From Oscillospiraceae bacterium (GTDB lineage Bacteria > Bacillota > Clostridia > Saccharofermentanales > Saccharofermentanaceae): a DNA stretch of 64,000 nt. Of the stretch, positions 1 to 9,410 are shown in pieces. The number at the start of each line of letters is the position of its first letter. Position 1 is the first letter of the stretch. The notes beneath the pieces were generated by a model, which was not told the DNA's origin, searched no databases, and was given only the letters and a program-made list of their open reading frames with translations. Where the stretch lies: assembly GCA_900176545.1 (NCBI GenBank), contig FWXP01000010.1:46778-110777 (forward strand), in the 5' to 3' direction. The position numbers and the translations under genes were made by a program.

Positions 1-1
1 C

Positions 2-256
2 GATGTAGTTGATCGTGAAGTTAAGACAAAGACTGTTCAGGTCGATGCTCCTTCCAGACTTGCTGCAAGAAAGAGGATGGCTTATTGGCTCCTTAAGAGC
101 CACGATTCCGAGGGTAACGTAATCAACCCCGTTAACAAGATGTTCGACGAGATCGCACCTAAGTACGAGGGAAGAACAGGCGGTTACACAAGGATCATCA
201 AGATCGGCACAAGAAGAGGTGACGGATCTGAGATGGCTATTCTTGAGTTCGTTTGA
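2..256 (+). CDS. rplQ: 50S ribosomal protein L17, C-terminal part
   Basis: Only the last 84 codons are in the window; the start lies upstream. The reading frame from base 2 ends at TGA 254-256. It contains the conserved L17 C-terminal region, with DEIAP, GGYTRI and [10 protein letters not shown] blocks. L17 is a structural protein of the large ribosomal subunit that lies near the exit tunnel. In Firmicutes it is usually the last gene of the alpha operon and is followed by ECF transporter genes and truA, as here. A clear intrinsic terminator follows. Confidence 0.95.
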   Translation, partial: DVVDREVKTKTVQVDAPSRLAARKRMAYWLLKSHDSEGNVINPVNKMFDEIAPKYEGRTGGYTRIIKIGTRRGDGSEMAILEFV

Positions 257-288
257 TCATCGGACAAAAATAGATAAGATTTAAAGTC

Positions 289-322
289 AAAGGTCGGTTT
301 ACACCGACCTTTGTTCTTTTTA
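289..322 (+). terminator. Intrinsic terminator of the rplQ operon
   Basis: A perfect 10-bp stem (AAAGGTCGGT 289-298 with ACCGACCTTT 303-312) around a 4-base loop is followed by a T-rich run to 321. It also contains the -35 element of the next promoter in its loop and right arm. Confidence 0.9.
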
Positions 323-326
323 TAAT
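298..326 (+). promoter_or_regulatory. Promoter of the ecfA gene, embedded in the rplQ terminator
   Basis: TTTACA (298-303), a 17-base spacer and TATAAT (321-326). The -35 box lies in the hairpin loop and the -10 overlaps the end of the T tract. The ATG of the next gene begins 7 bases after the -10, at the expected transcription start, and there is no Shine-Dalgarno site. The transcript would be leaderless. Confidence 0.7.
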
Positions 327-332
327 TAATCG

Positions 333-2156
333 ATGCAACAAGGTAATAACACAAGATCGATAGAGATACAGGCTCGTAATGTGTCCTATACGTATAAGAA
401 TGATTACGAGGGCTCCGATATCAAGCTCGAGCCTGCGGTAAAGGATATCTCGCTTCAGGTGGAAGCAGGTTCATACACGGCTATCCTGGGACCTAACGGC
501 TCGGGAAAGTCGACTTTTGCTAAGCTCGTAGATATCCTTGAGACTGCTGACAGCGGCGAACTTGAAGTGTTTGGTGTAAATACCAAGGATGAAGACGGCT
601 TCTGGGATATAAGAGAGAACTGCTCCTATATCTTCCAGAATCCCGATAACCAGATAGTAGGTACCATTGTAGAGGAAGATGTTGCATTCGGTCCCGAGAA
701 TATCGGTGTAAAGCTCCCTGAGCTTCGTGAGAGAGTAGATAAGGCATTGGAATACGTTGGCCTAAAAGATAAAGCTAAGATGCAGGCTGCGCAGTTATCC
801 GGTGGTCAGAAGCAGAAGCTGGCAATCGCAGGCGCATTAGCCATGAAGCCTAAGCTTCTTATTATGGATGAATCCACCGCCATGCTCGATCCCAAGAGCC
901 GCGATGAGTTCCTGGCGATAATAGATAAGATGCAGAAGGAACAGGGTCTTACCGTACTGACCATAACCCATGACATGACTGAGGCATCAGCCTGCGAGAA
1001 GATCTTCGTAATAGAAAAAGGAAGGATCGTGGCGGAAGGAAAGCCGGAAGAGATCTTCCTTGATCCGGAGAAGGTCAGAAGAGCAGGTCTTGAACTGCCT
1101 GAACATATAAGCCTTATTACGGAACTTGCAAGACTTCAGCGCGTAAAGCTCACAAAGGAAGATCTTGTGAGCAGGAGCTCCTGCCTTATAAAGGCGGCTG
1201 AGATCGCATGCAGTCCTGTCAAGGCGACAGCAAAAGAACTCACGGCTGCACGTCGCGAGGAAGTAGATCCTGACGATATCATTCTCCGCATAAAGGATCT
1301 GACATATCGTTATGAGAAAGGTGCTCCTACGATCCTTGAAGGAATCGATCTTGATGTAAGAAGAGGTGAGATCCTTGCCATAGCAGGAAGGAGCGGTTGC
1401 GGCAAGACAACGCTCATAAGCCACTTGAACGGTCTTATAGCCCCCGTGGAGGGAAGTGTAGAGATATATCCCGAAGAGGGAGTTACCATTTCGAGCAAAG
1501 TAAAGAAAGACAAGAGCCTGTTCCGCAAGAACGTGGGTCTTGTCTTCCAGTATCCCGAGTATCAGCTTTTCGAGGAGACTGTCTACAAGGATATCGAATA
1601 CGGTCTTAAGATGAACAAGACTCCTGAAGATAAGCGCAAGGAGCTCGTACTTAAGGCTGCCAAGAGCGTAGGCCTTGACGAGGATAAGCTGGAGTCAAAT
1701 CCTTTCGAGTTGTCCGGAGGCCAGAAGAGAAGAGCCGCTATAGCAGGAGTAATAGCCATGGATCCCAAGATACTGGTCCTTGATGAGCCTGCGTCCGGTC
1801 TGGACCCCAGAGGAAGACGCGAGATGTTCTCTCTTATCAAGAATCTCAAAAAGCAGGGAACCACGGTAATACTCGTATCACACAACATGGATGAAGTTGC
1901 CAGATATGCGGACAGGGTCTGCTATATGGAAGGCGGAAAGCTCATAAGGGTCGGAACTCCGGAAGAGGTCTTTGGAGAGGATAACAACATCCCTAAGCCG
2001 CTTCTTTACGACTTTGCATATGATGTAAGGTCAGAGATCGAGAAGCGAAAGGGATATAAAATGGACTTCGGTCCCGTAGGCAGGAATGCCGTAGAGGAAG
2101 CTGTCAATATACTGACTGCTGTACTGGACCACGAGGAGGCTTCTGTCGATGCTTAA
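333..2156 (+). CDS. Energy-coupling factor transporter ATPase, EcfA1-EcfA2 fusion
   Basis: A 607-residue protein with two complete ABC ATPase domains in one chain; most Firmicutes encode EcfA1 and EcfA2 separately (about 280 residues each). Domain 1 has Walker A GPNGSGKST at residues 53-61, an LSGGQ signature and Walker B ending MDEST. Domain 2, from about residue 310, has GRSGCGKTT near 352 and LSGGQKRR followed by LVLDEP. With EcfT it forms the cytoplasmic motor that drives vitamin and metal uptake through interchangeable S-components, none of which is nearby. The ATG at 333 has no Shine-Dalgarno site but lies 6 bases after a -10 box. The gene overlaps ecfT by 8 bases. A frameshift joining two genes is unlikely because the linker is continuous. 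Confidence 0.93.
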   Translation: MQQGNNTRSIEIQARNVSYTYKNDYEGSDIKLEPAVKDISLQVEAGSYTAILGPNGSGKSTFAKLVDILETADSGELEVFGVNTKDEDGFWDIRENCSYIFQNPDNQIVGTIVEEDVAFGPENIGVKLPELRERVDKALEYVGLKDKAKMQAAQLSGGQKQKLAIAGALAMKPKLLIMDESTAMLDPKSRDEFLAIIDKMQKEQGLTVLTITHDMTEASACEKIFVIEKGRIVAEGKPEEIFLDPEKVRRAGLELPEHISLITELARLQRVKLTKEDLVSRSSCLIKAAEIACSPVKATAKELTAARREEVDPDDIILRIKDLTYRYEKGAPTILEGIDLDVRRGEILAIAGRSGCGKTTLISHLNGLIAPVEGSVEIYPEEGVTISSKVKKDKSLFRKNVGLVFQYPEYQLFEETVYKDIEYGLKMNKTPEDKRKELVLKAAKSVGLDEDKLESNPFELSGGQKRRAAIAGVIAMDPKILVLDEPASGLDPRGRREMFSLIKNLKKQGTTVILVSHNMDEVARYADRVCYMEGGKLIRVGTPEEVFGEDNNIPKPLLYDFAYDVRSEIEKRKGYKMDFGPVGRNAVEEAVNILTAVLDHEEASVDA

Positions 2157-2958
2157 GGATATCAGTCTCGGAAAGTTCATAGATACGGGTTCGGTGCTCC
2201 ACAGAACGGATCCCAGGGTAAAGATAGTGATGTATATCGTCTACCTGGTCGTCCTTTTCATGGTAAAGTCTCCCGCGGCGATAATAGCGGCTGCGGTCGT
2301 TACTCTCATACAGGCTGTAAGCGCGAAGATACCTCCCAAGGTGCTCTGGACGTCTATACTTCCCATATTGCCCCTGGCACTCTTTATCTTCATATTGAAC
2401 CTGTTTGCAGCCAAGGACGGGGATGTTGTATTTAAGTGGTCAAAGATAGTCGTAACGAGCCGGGGCCTCTGGCAGGGTACCATAATGGCATCAAGACTCA
2501 TATTCCTGATCATATCGACAAGTGTTCTGCTGACACTTACTACAACGCCGCTCAAGATATCGGATGCGCTGGAGTCGCTCTGCGGCTGGATGAAGGTAAT
2601 AAAGGTCCCCGTGCACGAGATGGCGATGATGATGTCCATCGCGTTAAGGTTCATACCCACTCTTATCGAAGAAACGGATAAGATAATGAAGGCGCAGATC
2701 TCAAGAGGCGCTGACTACGACACAGGTACCGTCATCAGCAGGGTCAAGGGCTATATCACGGTCCTGATACCGTTGTTCGTAGCAAGCTTTAAGCATGCCG
2801 AGGAACTTGCTGTCGCAATGGATGCCAGATGCTATAGGGGCGGCGAAGGAAGGACTAAGCTTAATCCTCTCAAGATGACCGGAAGGGACCTGGTGGCAGG
2901 AGGCATACTCCTGGCGGGCGCTGCGGTAATTCTCGTAATAGAATTCGTAATTCATTAA
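2149..2958 (+). CDS. ecfT: Energy-coupling factor transporter transmembrane protein EcfT
   Basis: A 269-residue integral membrane protein that links the EcfA ATPases to substrate-binding S-components. It has several hydrophobic segments (about residues 25-65, 65-85, 100-125 and 240-265). Between them is the cytoplasmic coupling region with the two typical short motifs, SRGAD near 185 and ARCYRGG near 227, which contact the ATPase grooves. Its start overlaps the end of the ATPase gene, so the two are probably translationally coupled. Length and order match the family. Confidence 0.93.
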   Translation: MLKDISLGKFIDTGSVLHRTDPRVKIVMYIVYLVVLFMVKSPAAIIAAAVVTLIQAVSAKIPPKVLWTSILPILPLALFIFILNLFAAKDGDVVFKWSKIVVTSRGLWQGTIMASRLIFLIISTSVLLTLTTTPLKISDALESLCGWMKVIKVPVHEMAMMMSIALRFIPTLIEETDKIMKAQISRGADYDTGTVISRVKGYITVLIPLFVASFKHAEELAVAMDARCYRGGEGRTKLNPLKMTGRDLVAGGILLAGAAVILVIEFVIH

Positions 2959-3055
2959 ACAGACAAATGAATTTGCGTGTGTTAAAATACTAACGTTTTG
3001 ACAACGTCAGACACTATGGATAAGTAAAATAACACACGGAAGGACGGTCAATCCT

Positions 3056-4045
3056 ATGGCATATTATGTAGGCATCGACTTAGGCGGAACAAACATCAAG
3101 GCCGGTATCGTCAACGAGAACGGCGAGCTTCTTAACAAGCAGAGCATCAAGACACATGCTGAGCGTCCCATGGAAGAGATCATCAAGGATATGGGTGAGC
3201 TCGCTCTCAAGGTGATCGAAGAGGCTAACCTCAAGGTAGCAGACGTAACTGCTATCGGTATCGGATCCCCCGGAACTCCTGACAATAAGGCCGGTATCCT
3301 TGTTTATTCCAACAACCTTCCTTTCAATATGGCTCCCATGAGAAAGCTCATAAGAGAGGTCGTTGACCTTCCCGTATATATCGATAATGACGCTAACTGC
3401 GCAGGTATGGCCGAGGCGGTAGCAGGTGCAGCCAAGGGTACTGAGGATTCCGTTACTATTACTCTCGGAACAGGTGTAGGCGCAGGTGTTATCGTCAACG
3501 GCAGGATCTATTCCGGATTCAATCAGGCAGGCTCCGAGTTCGGTCACACCGTTCTCGTATCAGGCGGCCAGCAGTGTTCCTGCGGACGTAAGGGCTGCTT
3601 CGAGGCATATAGTTCTGCAAGTGCTCTTATCAGGATGACAAAGGAAGCTGCAGACGCCAATCCCGATTCCGTTCTTAACGAGCTCATCGAGCAGAACGGC
3701 AAGGTAAGCGGAAAGACAGCATTTGAAGCAATGCGCAAGGGTGATGCCGCAGGTAAGGCTGTAGTAGATATGTATATCGATTACTTAGCTGACGGTCTTG
3801 CAAATGCCATCAACACATTCATGCCCGAAGTACTTGTAATCGGCGGCGGTGTATGTAATGAGGGTGATCCTCTTCTTATACCTCTTCAGGAGAAGACCCT
3901 CTCCAGACCTTACTTCGGTCCCGGAGTCAAGAAGACACAGATCAAGCTCGCTCAGATGGGTAATGACGCCGGTATCGTAGGTGCTGCCATGATGGGTAAG
4001 GCATGCGCTGACGACGGACTCGACGGAACGGCGAGCATTGCATAA
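3056..4045 (+). CDS. ROK family sugar kinase, probable glucokinase
   Basis: A 329-residue protein with ROK features: the phosphate-binding loop GIDLGGTNIKAGIV at the start, GTGVGAGVI near 140, and the zinc site CSCGRKGCFE near 175-185. These fit ATP-dependent phosphorylation of glucose or a related hexose; the exact sugar cannot be read from sequence. GGAAGG upstream of ATG 3056 is the ribosome site. A TTGACA at 2998-3003 suggests a promoter, but its -10 (TAAGTA) is poor. It sits between ecfT and truA, where Firmicutes usually have no gene, and its stop is 2 bases before truA. Confidence 0.88.
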   Translation: MAYYVGIDLGGTNIKAGIVNENGELLNKQSIKTHAERPMEEIIKDMGELALKVIEEANLKVADVTAIGIGSPGTPDNKAGILVYSNNLPFNMAPMRKLIREVVDLPVYIDNDANCAGMAEAVAGAAKGTEDSVTITLGTGVGAGVIVNGRIYSGFNQAGSEFGHTVLVSGGQQCSCGRKGCFEAYSSASALIRMTKEAADANPDSVLNELIEQNGKVSGKTAFEAMRKGDAAGKAVVDMYIDYLADGLANAINTFMPEVLVIGGGVCNEGDPLLIPLQEKTLSRPYFGPGVKKTQIKLAQMGNDAGIVGAAMMGKACADDGLDGTASIA

Positions 4046-4047
4046 GA

Positions 4048-4815
4048 ATGCCCACGATCGCCATTGTAAGTGAATACGACGGTACGGATTTTGTCGGATA
4101 CCAGATCCAGGATAACGGCAGATCCGTTCAGCAGGTATTAAACGAGGCGGTCTCAGAAGTATATAAGACAAAGATAAACGTTACGGGATGTTCCAGGACG
4201 GATGCAGGGGTCCACGCAAGAGGCCATGTATCCTCCCTGGAAGTCCCGTTTTATATTCCCGAAGATAAGATCCCGTTAGCACTTAACTGCCTCCTTCCGG
4301 ATGATTGCTCCGTAAAGAAAGCTATATACGTCAAGGCCGGGTTCAATGCCAGGTTCGAGAGCCTCGGCAAGAGATATATCTACAGGATACAGCCGGGCCG
4401 TACCAGAAGTCCGCTCCTGGACCGCTATGCGCATTACGTAAAGGCGGAGCCTGATATTGCACTTATGCAGAAGGCGGCGTCCCTCATGGTGGGCGAGCAC
4501 GACTTCGCATCCTTCTGTGCCGCAGGCGGAAGTCAGAAGACTACCGTAAGGCGTATGTTCGCGGTCAATGTAAGGAAGATACCGTCTACGGGGATAATAG
4601 AGATAGAAGTCCAGGGTGAGGCATTCCTATACAATATGGTAAGGATCATGAGCGGCACCATCCTCTACGCCGGACTCGGCAAGCTCACGGAAGATGACAT
4701 AAGGGATCTTTTCGAGCATCCCGACAGGAAGAATGCGGGCAAGACACTGCCGCCCGAAGGTCTTACTTTGGAAGAAGTCTACTACGATTGGAGCAAGTGG
4801 CGTATAGCCGATTAA
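4048..4815 (+). CDS. truA: tRNA pseudouridine(38-40) synthase TruA
   Basis: A 255-residue enzyme that converts uridine to pseudouridine at positions 38-40 in the tRNA anticodon arm. The catalytic aspartate is D52 in the motif RTDAGVHA. Further family blocks include NARF, KRYIYRI, FCAAG and FLYNMVRIMSGT. The ATG follows the kinase stop by 2 bases with little ribosome-site sequence of its own, so translation is probably coupled. Its 3' end overlaps the convergent acyltransferase gene by 4 bases. The rplM-rpsI genes that often follow truA in Firmicutes are absent. Confidence 0.95.
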   Translation: MPTIAIVSEYDGTDFVGYQIQDNGRSVQQVLNEAVSEVYKTKINVTGCSRTDAGVHARGHVSSLEVPFYIPEDKIPLALNCLLPDDCSVKKAIYVKAGFNARFESLGKRYIYRIQPGRTRSPLLDRYAHYVKAEPDIALMQKAASLMVGEHDFASFCAAGGSQKTTVRRMFAVNVRKIPSTGIIEIEVQGEAFLYNMVRIMSGTILYAGLGKLTEDDIRDLFEHPDRKNAGKTLPPEGLTLEEVYYDWSKWRIAD

Positions 4816-5828
4816 AGTCCGATAAGGGTCCTCACGCCGGTGATCCTTTTTATTACCTCGCAGGCAAGGACAGTGAGCACGATGCTCATAAGGGCAACTA
4901 CCGGGATCATCCAGAGCTGATGCTCTGTAAGCTTAGTAAGGATGCTGTAGAGAACCGTCCTGAAGATGCTGTCAAAGAAGAGTATCTGAAGCGATCTTTT
5001 TCCTACGAGCTCGAGCCACTTTATGTTTTCGGGAAGAAGCTTTGATACCCCATATATGATGTAGATGAGGGGGAGTGCGATAAGAAGCCTCTTGTGGAAA
5101 GGAAGCTCCCAGATAACGCGAACCTCATCACCTGCGGGAAGACCTCTTACCAGCATATATCCGAAGAAGACGGTAAGGAGCCCGCATACTGTAAGCCTTG
5201 CGGGGATATGCTTCGAAAGGAAGCTCTCGAGGCGATCCCCCTTCAAATGACCGAAGATCGTTCCCATAAGGAAATAGGGCATATATTTAAATACATTATT
5301 GAGCTGCAGAAGGAGGATCGAATTCTCCTTGCCGGTAAGGGAGAGATATTCATCCCATCCGGCAAATGCCAGCATGGCAAGAGCTGCCAGGAAGAGCCTT
5401 TTATCGTCGCGCTTGGTATCGTGCCAGAATAGGGGCGATACAAGGAATATAACAAAGAGAGTATACGGGAACCAGTAGAGTCTTCCGTAGACGAAAGCGT
5501 CCTTTATCATGCCCCAGAGGGAATCCGAGTGAGCGAATCTCTCCGAAAGGAACATGGTGTAGAAGATCTTAAGGAGCGAGAAAGAAATGAGCGGAACAAG
5601 TATCTTCGTTTCTTTCTTGTGGTAGAAGCCGGGTATATCCTGCTTATGACAAAGGTATCCTGCGATAACGAAGAAGATAGTTGCATTTACCGCATAACAC
5701 AGATTAGAGACGATGCCCCAGGGGCGCGGTACGAGCTTAAATGATTCGGAATAAGTCGAGATCGAATGCGCCAATATAACAAGGAGCGCGCCTATCGCCT
5801 TCATGTAATCTATATAGGTTTTTCGCAT
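4812..5828 (-). CDS. Acyltransferase 3 family membrane protein
   Basis: A 338-residue polytopic protein with about ten hydrophobic segments. It starts with the typical acyltransferase-3 pattern: a basic Arg/Lys-Tyr-Ile-Asp start, then VILAHS with the conserved histidine. Family members transfer acyl groups to extracellular sugars or are of unknown substrate; none can be assigned here. ATG 5828 is preferred over a TTG 18 bases upstream because a strong promoter overlaps that upstream stretch. With start at 5828 the mRNA has almost no 5' leader. It converges on truA with a 4-base overlap. Confidence 0.82.
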   Translation of the reverse strand: MRKTYIDYMKAIGALLVILAHSISTYSESFKLVPRPWGIVSNLCYAVNATIFFVIAGYLCHKQDIPGFYHKKETKILVPLISFSLLKIFYTMFLSERFAHSDSLWGMIKDAFVYGRLYWFPYTLFVIFLVSPLFWHDTKRDDKRLFLAALAMLAFAGWDEYLSLTGKENSILLLQLNNVFKYMPYFLMGTIFGHLKGDRLESFLSKHIPARLTVCGLLTVFFGYMLVRGLPAGDEVRVIWELPFHKRLLIALPLIYIIYGVSKLLPENIKWLELVGKRSLQILFFDSIFRTVLYSILTKLTEHQLWMIPVVALMSIVLTVLACEVIKRITGVRTLIGL

Positions 5829-5834
5829 GTGTCT

Positions 5835-5863
5835 ACAATAGCCCAACGGTGATATATTGTCAA
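5835..5863 (-). promoter_or_regulatory. Promoter for the acyltransferase gene, leaderless
   Basis: On the minus strand TTGACA (5863-5858), exactly 17 bases, then TATTGT (5840-5835). The ATG begins 7 bases after the -10, which is the usual transcription start. No Shine-Dalgarno sequence can fit between them. Confidence 0.75.
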
Positions 5864-5970
5864 AACATAAAGCAAAGTTTAAGACTTATATAAGTTGGTT
5901 TCTGAAATATGGATTCGGGATTTGGGGGAGGGTATAATCAGTACAAGTATGAATAAGGGAGGTAGTGTAT

Positions 5971-6417
5971 ATGGATTTTGCATTCAGCATGTGGATCGTA
6001 TGGCTTATACTGATGGTCGTATTCCTCATCGTAGAAGCCGTTACACTCGGGATCACCACGGTATGGTGTGCAGCAGGATGTCTTGTCGCAGCGATAATGG
6101 ATCTCTTGGGAGCTCCGGTAGCCGCACAGGTCATCACCATGATCGTTGTATCTGTTGTTTGCTTCGTAGCATGTCTCATATGGATAAGACCCGCTATAGA
6201 TGCAAAGCATTCCAGGAAGGCGGATCCGACTAATGCGGATCGCGTCATCGGCAAGGAAGGTATCGTCATCAAGACGATCGATCCTATGGTCGGTCAGGGA
6301 CAGATCAAGGTCTTGGGCCAAGTCTGGAGTGCGAAGGCCGATAAAGCCATCGAAGAAGGTGCGAAGGTTGAAGTCCTTTCTATGGAAGGCGTCAAGCTCA
6401 TCGTAAAAGAAGTATAA
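5971..6417 (+). CDS. NfeD-family membrane protein
   Basis: A 148-residue short NfeD protein. Three hydrophobic helices (about residues 4-25, 27-48 and 50-72) are followed by a soluble beta-barrel OB-fold domain (about 85-148) with the pattern GKEGIVIKTI, GQIKVLGQVWSA and GAKVEVL. It is encoded 33 bases before an SPFH protein; such pairs are a standard membrane-microdomain partnership. The ribosome site GGGAGG sits 8 bases from ATG 5971, so this start is chosen over a GTG 6 bases upstream. A TATAAT at 5933-5938 is a possible -10 without a convincing -35. Confidence 0.88.
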   Translation: MDFAFSMWIVWLILMVVFLIVEAVTLGITTVWCAAGCLVAAIMDLLGAPVAAQVITMIVVSVVCFVACLIWIRPAIDAKHSRKADPTNADRVIGKEGIVIKTIDPMVGQGQIKVLGQVWSAKADKAIEEGAKVEVLSMEGVKLIVKEV

Positions 6418-6450
6418 TAGAAATATCATTGGTATTGGGAGGGTAAGAAA

Positions 6451-7344
6451 ATGCCAGCAGCAGTAGTTCCGGTAGTAGTAATCGCAATCATCTTGATCAT
6501 TGTAGTATGCTCATGTGTCAAGATCGTTCCCCAGGCAACGACATTCATCGTTGAGAGACTGGGTGCGTACAAGACGACATGGGAGACGGGTATCCACTTC
6601 AAGGTTCCCGTAATCGATAAGGTAGCAAAGAAGATATCCCTGAAGGAGAAGGTAGCAGACTTCCAGCCTCAGGCCGTTATCACAAAGGATAACGTAACCA
6701 TGATGATCGATACTGTCCTCTTCTATCAGATCGTTGATCCTAAGCTCTATACATACGGTATCGAGCGTCCCATCAGCGCTATCGAGAATCTTTCCGCTAC
6801 AACACTTCGTAACATCATCGGTGACCTCGAGCTCGACCAGACTCTTACGAGCCGTGACATCATCAACACAAAGATGAGAGAGCTCCTCGATGAGGCAACT
6901 GATCCCTGGGGCATCAAGGTAAACAGAGTTGAGCTTAAGAACATCATGCCTCCTAAGGAGATCCAGGTAGCCATGGAGAAGCAGATGAAAGCCGAGAGAG
7001 AGAAGAGAGAGGCTATCCTCGTTGCAGAAGGTAAGAAGGAAGCAGCTATCCGTGAGGCAGAAGGTGAGAAGGAGTCAGCTATCCTTCGTGCCGAGGCTAA
7101 GAAGGAAGCAGCTATCAGAGAGGCTGAAGGTCAGGCTCAGGCTATCCTCGCAGTACAGGAAGCTACAGCTAAGGGTCTTCAGATGATCAAGGACGTAGGC
7201 GCAGATCAGGGCCTTGTAGCTATCAAGAGCCTCGAGGCATTCGAGAAGGCAGCTGACGGTAAGGCTACAAAGATCATCATCCCTTCGGAGATCCAAGGTC
7301 TTGCAGGACTTGCAACATCCTTGAAGGAGATAGTAAAAGACTAA
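6451..7344 (+). CDS. SPFH/Band 7 (stomatin-like) membrane scaffold protein
   Basis: A 297-residue protein with an N-terminal membrane helix (about residues 5-25), an SPFH domain (VPQATTFIVERLGAY onward to about 190) and a long charged alpha-helical region. That region contains near-repeated EAAIREAEG and ESAILRAEA units (about 190-240). SPFH proteins oligomerise into membrane microdomain scaffolds and often modulate membrane proteases. The NfeD gene immediately upstream is the expected partner. GGGAGG lies before the ATG, and an intrinsic terminator follows. Confidence 0.92.
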   Translation: MPAAVVPVVVIAIILIIVVCSCVKIVPQATTFIVERLGAYKTTWETGIHFKVPVIDKVAKKISLKEKVADFQPQAVITKDNVTMMIDTVLFYQIVDPKLYTYGIERPISAIENLSATTLRNIIGDLELDQTLTSRDIINTKMRELLDEATDPWGIKVNRVELKNIMPPKEIQVAMEKQMKAEREKREAILVAEGKKEAAIREAEGEKESAILRAEAKKEAAIREAEGQAQAILAVQEATAKGLQMIKDVGADQGLVAIKSLEAFEKAADGKATKIIIPSEIQGLAGLATSLKEIVKD

Positions 7345-7360
7345 ATAATAAGTTATAATC

Positions 7361-7396
7361 AAGGCTCCGGATACCTTTGTATCCGGGGCCTTTTTT
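7361..7396 (+). terminator. Intrinsic terminator after the SPFH gene
   Basis: AAGGCTCCGGATAC (7361-7374) pairs with GTATCCGGGGCCTT (7379-7392) with one central mismatch, followed by a run of T. Confidence 0.9.
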
Positions 7397-7424
7397 ATTA
7401 TTCAGAGACACGAGGTGACAAGTC

Positions 7425-8900
7425 ATGAACAGTATGTGGAATGACCGCACGAACATGAGTATGCTCACTGATTTCTATGAGCTTACTATGGGCAAAGGCT
7501 ACCTTGACGGAGGTAACGAAGATAAGATCGTGTATTTTGACATGTTCTTCAGGGACGTTCCCGAACACGGCGGTTTTGCCGTTATGGCAGGTCTCGAGCA
7601 GGTCATAGATTATCTTAATAATCTGCACTTTACGGGAGAAGACCTCGAATTCCTGAGTAATTACGGTTTTGACGATAAGTTCATCTCCTATCTTCGTGAC
7701 TTTAAGTTCAGCTGCGATGTGTGGGCTATACCCGAGGGAACAGTTGTATTCCCAAGAGAGCCCCTGGTCAAGGTAAGAGGACCTGTCCTTCAGGCACAGC
7801 TCCTTGAGACAGCACTTCTTTGTACCATAAATCACCAGAGCCTTATCGCTACCAAGACAGCAAGGATAGTAAGAGCCGCGGAAGGAAGGCCCATAATGGA
7901 GTTCGGTGCCAGGAGAGCACAGGGCTTTGACGCTTCCGTACTCGGCGCACGTGCAGCTTATATCGCAGGCGTAGCGGGAACATCCTGTACTATCTGCGGA
8001 CAGCAGTTCGATATCCCTCTGTCAGGTACCATGGCTCATTCCTGGGTAATGCTCTATGACGATGAGTTCGAGGCATTCAAGGCTTACGCAGAGTCTTATC
8101 CCGACAAGACGCTCCTTCTCGTAGATACATACGATGTCTTAAAGAGCGGTATACCCAATGCCATAAGATGCGCAAAGGAAGTATTGGAGCCCATGGGCAA
8201 GAGGCTCCTGGGAATTAGGATCGACAGCGGTGATCTTACATATATGACCCAGAAGGCAAGGCAGATGCTTGATGATGCAGGACTTACGGACTGTAAGATC
8301 ACCGTATCCAATGCCCTTGATGAATATATAATCAGGGATCTTATCAGGCAGGGCGCCTGCATCGATTCCTTCGGCGTAGGTGAGAGGCTCATAACTTCCA
8401 AGGCTGAGCCGGTATTCGGAGGCGTATATAAGATCTGTGCAGTCGAGGACACTGACGGCAAAGTTATTCCAAAGATGAAGATATCCGAGAATGCAGGAAA
8501 GGTAACTACTCCCTGCGACAAGGAGATCGTAAGATTCTACGATAAGGCAACGGGCAAAGCTATGGCTGATGTCCTCTTCGTAGAAGGCGAGGAGATCCCG
8601 GGCGGTGAGCCTTACGAGATCTTCGACCCCGTAGAGACATGGAAGTCCAAGACCCTGGAGAACTATGAGACGAGAAAGCTTCTGGTGAAGATCTTCGATA
8701 AGGGTCAGCCCTGCTATGAATCTCCTTCCATTACGGATATAAGGAACTACTGCACCAAGGAGATCGATTCTCTCTGGGATGCGGTAAAGAGATTTGAGAA
8801 TCCGCATAACTATTATGTAGATCTTTCACCCAAGCTTTGGAAGATCAAGGATGATATACTTAGAAGCTATAAGAATAAAGACAAGAGAGGTAACAACTAA
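7425..8900 (+). CDS. pncB: Nicotinate phosphoribosyltransferase
   Basis: A 491-residue enzyme of NAD salvage that joins nicotinate and PRPP to give nicotinate mononucleotide. Family blocks visible are [10 protein letters not shown] at the N terminus, the [15 protein letters not shown] segment, [26 protein letters not shown] and [13 protein letters not shown] good ribosome site (GAGGTGA) precedes ATG 7425. The stop codon overlaps the ATG of the cyclophilin gene, so the two are co-transcribed. Confidence 0.95.
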   Translation: MNSMWNDRTNMSMLTDFYELTMGKGYLDGGNEDKIVYFDMFFRDVPEHGGFAVMAGLEQVIDYLNNLHFTGEDLEFLSNYGFDDKFISYLRDFKFSCDVWAIPEGTVVFPREPLVKVRGPVLQAQLLETALLCTINHQSLIATKTARIVRAAEGRPIMEFGARRAQGFDASVLGARAAYIAGVAGTSCTICGQQFDIPLSGTMAHSWVMLYDDEFEAFKAYAESYPDKTLLLVDTYDVLKSGIPNAIRCAKEVLEPMGKRLLGIRIDSGDLTYMTQKARQMLDDAGLTDCKITVSNALDEYIIRDLIRQGACIDSFGVGERLITSKAEPVFGGVYKICAVEDTDGKVIPKMKISENAGKVTTPCDKEIVRFYDKATGKAMADVLFVEGEEIPGGEPYEIFDPVETWKSKTLENYETRKLLVKIFDKGQPCYESPSITDIRNYCTKEIDSLWDAVKRFENPHNYYVDLSPKLWKIKDDILRSYKNKDKRGNN

Positions 8901-9385
8901 TGGCAAACCCCATCGTAACCATCACCATCAGGGACTTAGGCGACATCAAGTGCGAGCTCTATCCCGAGATCGCTCCCATCACGGTAGAGAACTTTGTAAA
9001 GCTCGCAGGTCAGGGCTTCTATAACGGACTTACATTCCACCGCGTTATCCCGGGCTTCATGATCCAGGGCGGCTGCCCCGACGGAACCGGAATGGGCGGT
9101 CCCGGATACCATATCAAGGGTGAGTTCTCCAGGAACGGCGTACCTAACGATCTTCGCCATACAAGAGGCGTTCTCTCTATGGCTCGTGCCATGGATCCCG
9201 ATTCCGCAGGTTCCCAGTTCTTCATCATGCACGAGGATGCACCTCACCTGGACGGTTCTTATGCAGCTTTCGGTAAGGTCATCGAAGGTATCGAGATCGT
9301 AGACAGGATCGCTGAGACGAGAACAGACTACAACGACAAGCCCCTGGAGCCCCAGGTCATCGAGGTAATGACAGTTCAGCTGTAA
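8900..9385 (+). CDS. Peptidyl-prolyl cis-trans isomerase, cyclophilin type
   Basis: A 161-residue cyclophilin that catalyses proline isomerisation during folding. The core motifs are [13 protein letters not shown] (with the catalytic Arg), GSQFFIM and [15 protein letters not shown]. There is no signal peptide, so it should be cytoplasmic. The ATG overlaps the pncB stop (TAATG) and an AGAGAGGT ribosome site lies upstream. An intrinsic terminator follows. Confidence 0.95.
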   Translation: MANPIVTITIRDLGDIKCELYPEIAPITVENFVKLAGQGFYNGLTFHRVIPGFMIQGGCPDGTGMGGPGYHIKGEFSRNGVPNDLRHTRGVLSMARAMDPDSAGSQFFIMHEDAPHLDGSYAAFGKVIEGIEIVDRIAETRTDYNDKPLEPQVIEVMTVQL

Positions 9386-9410
9386 GCATTGCCTTTCGTA
9401 AAGCATTTTT

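Noticed and set aside
2998-3026. TTGACA promoter before the ROK kinase
   Set aside because: The -35 is perfect but the element 17 bases on is TAAGTA, a poor -10; not listed as a feature, though it may still function.
7000-7180. Repeated GAAGGAAGCAGCTATC-like units that look like a DNA repeat
   Set aside because: They encode the Ala/Glu-rich helical repeat of the SPFH protein, a normal family feature, and occur only in frame.
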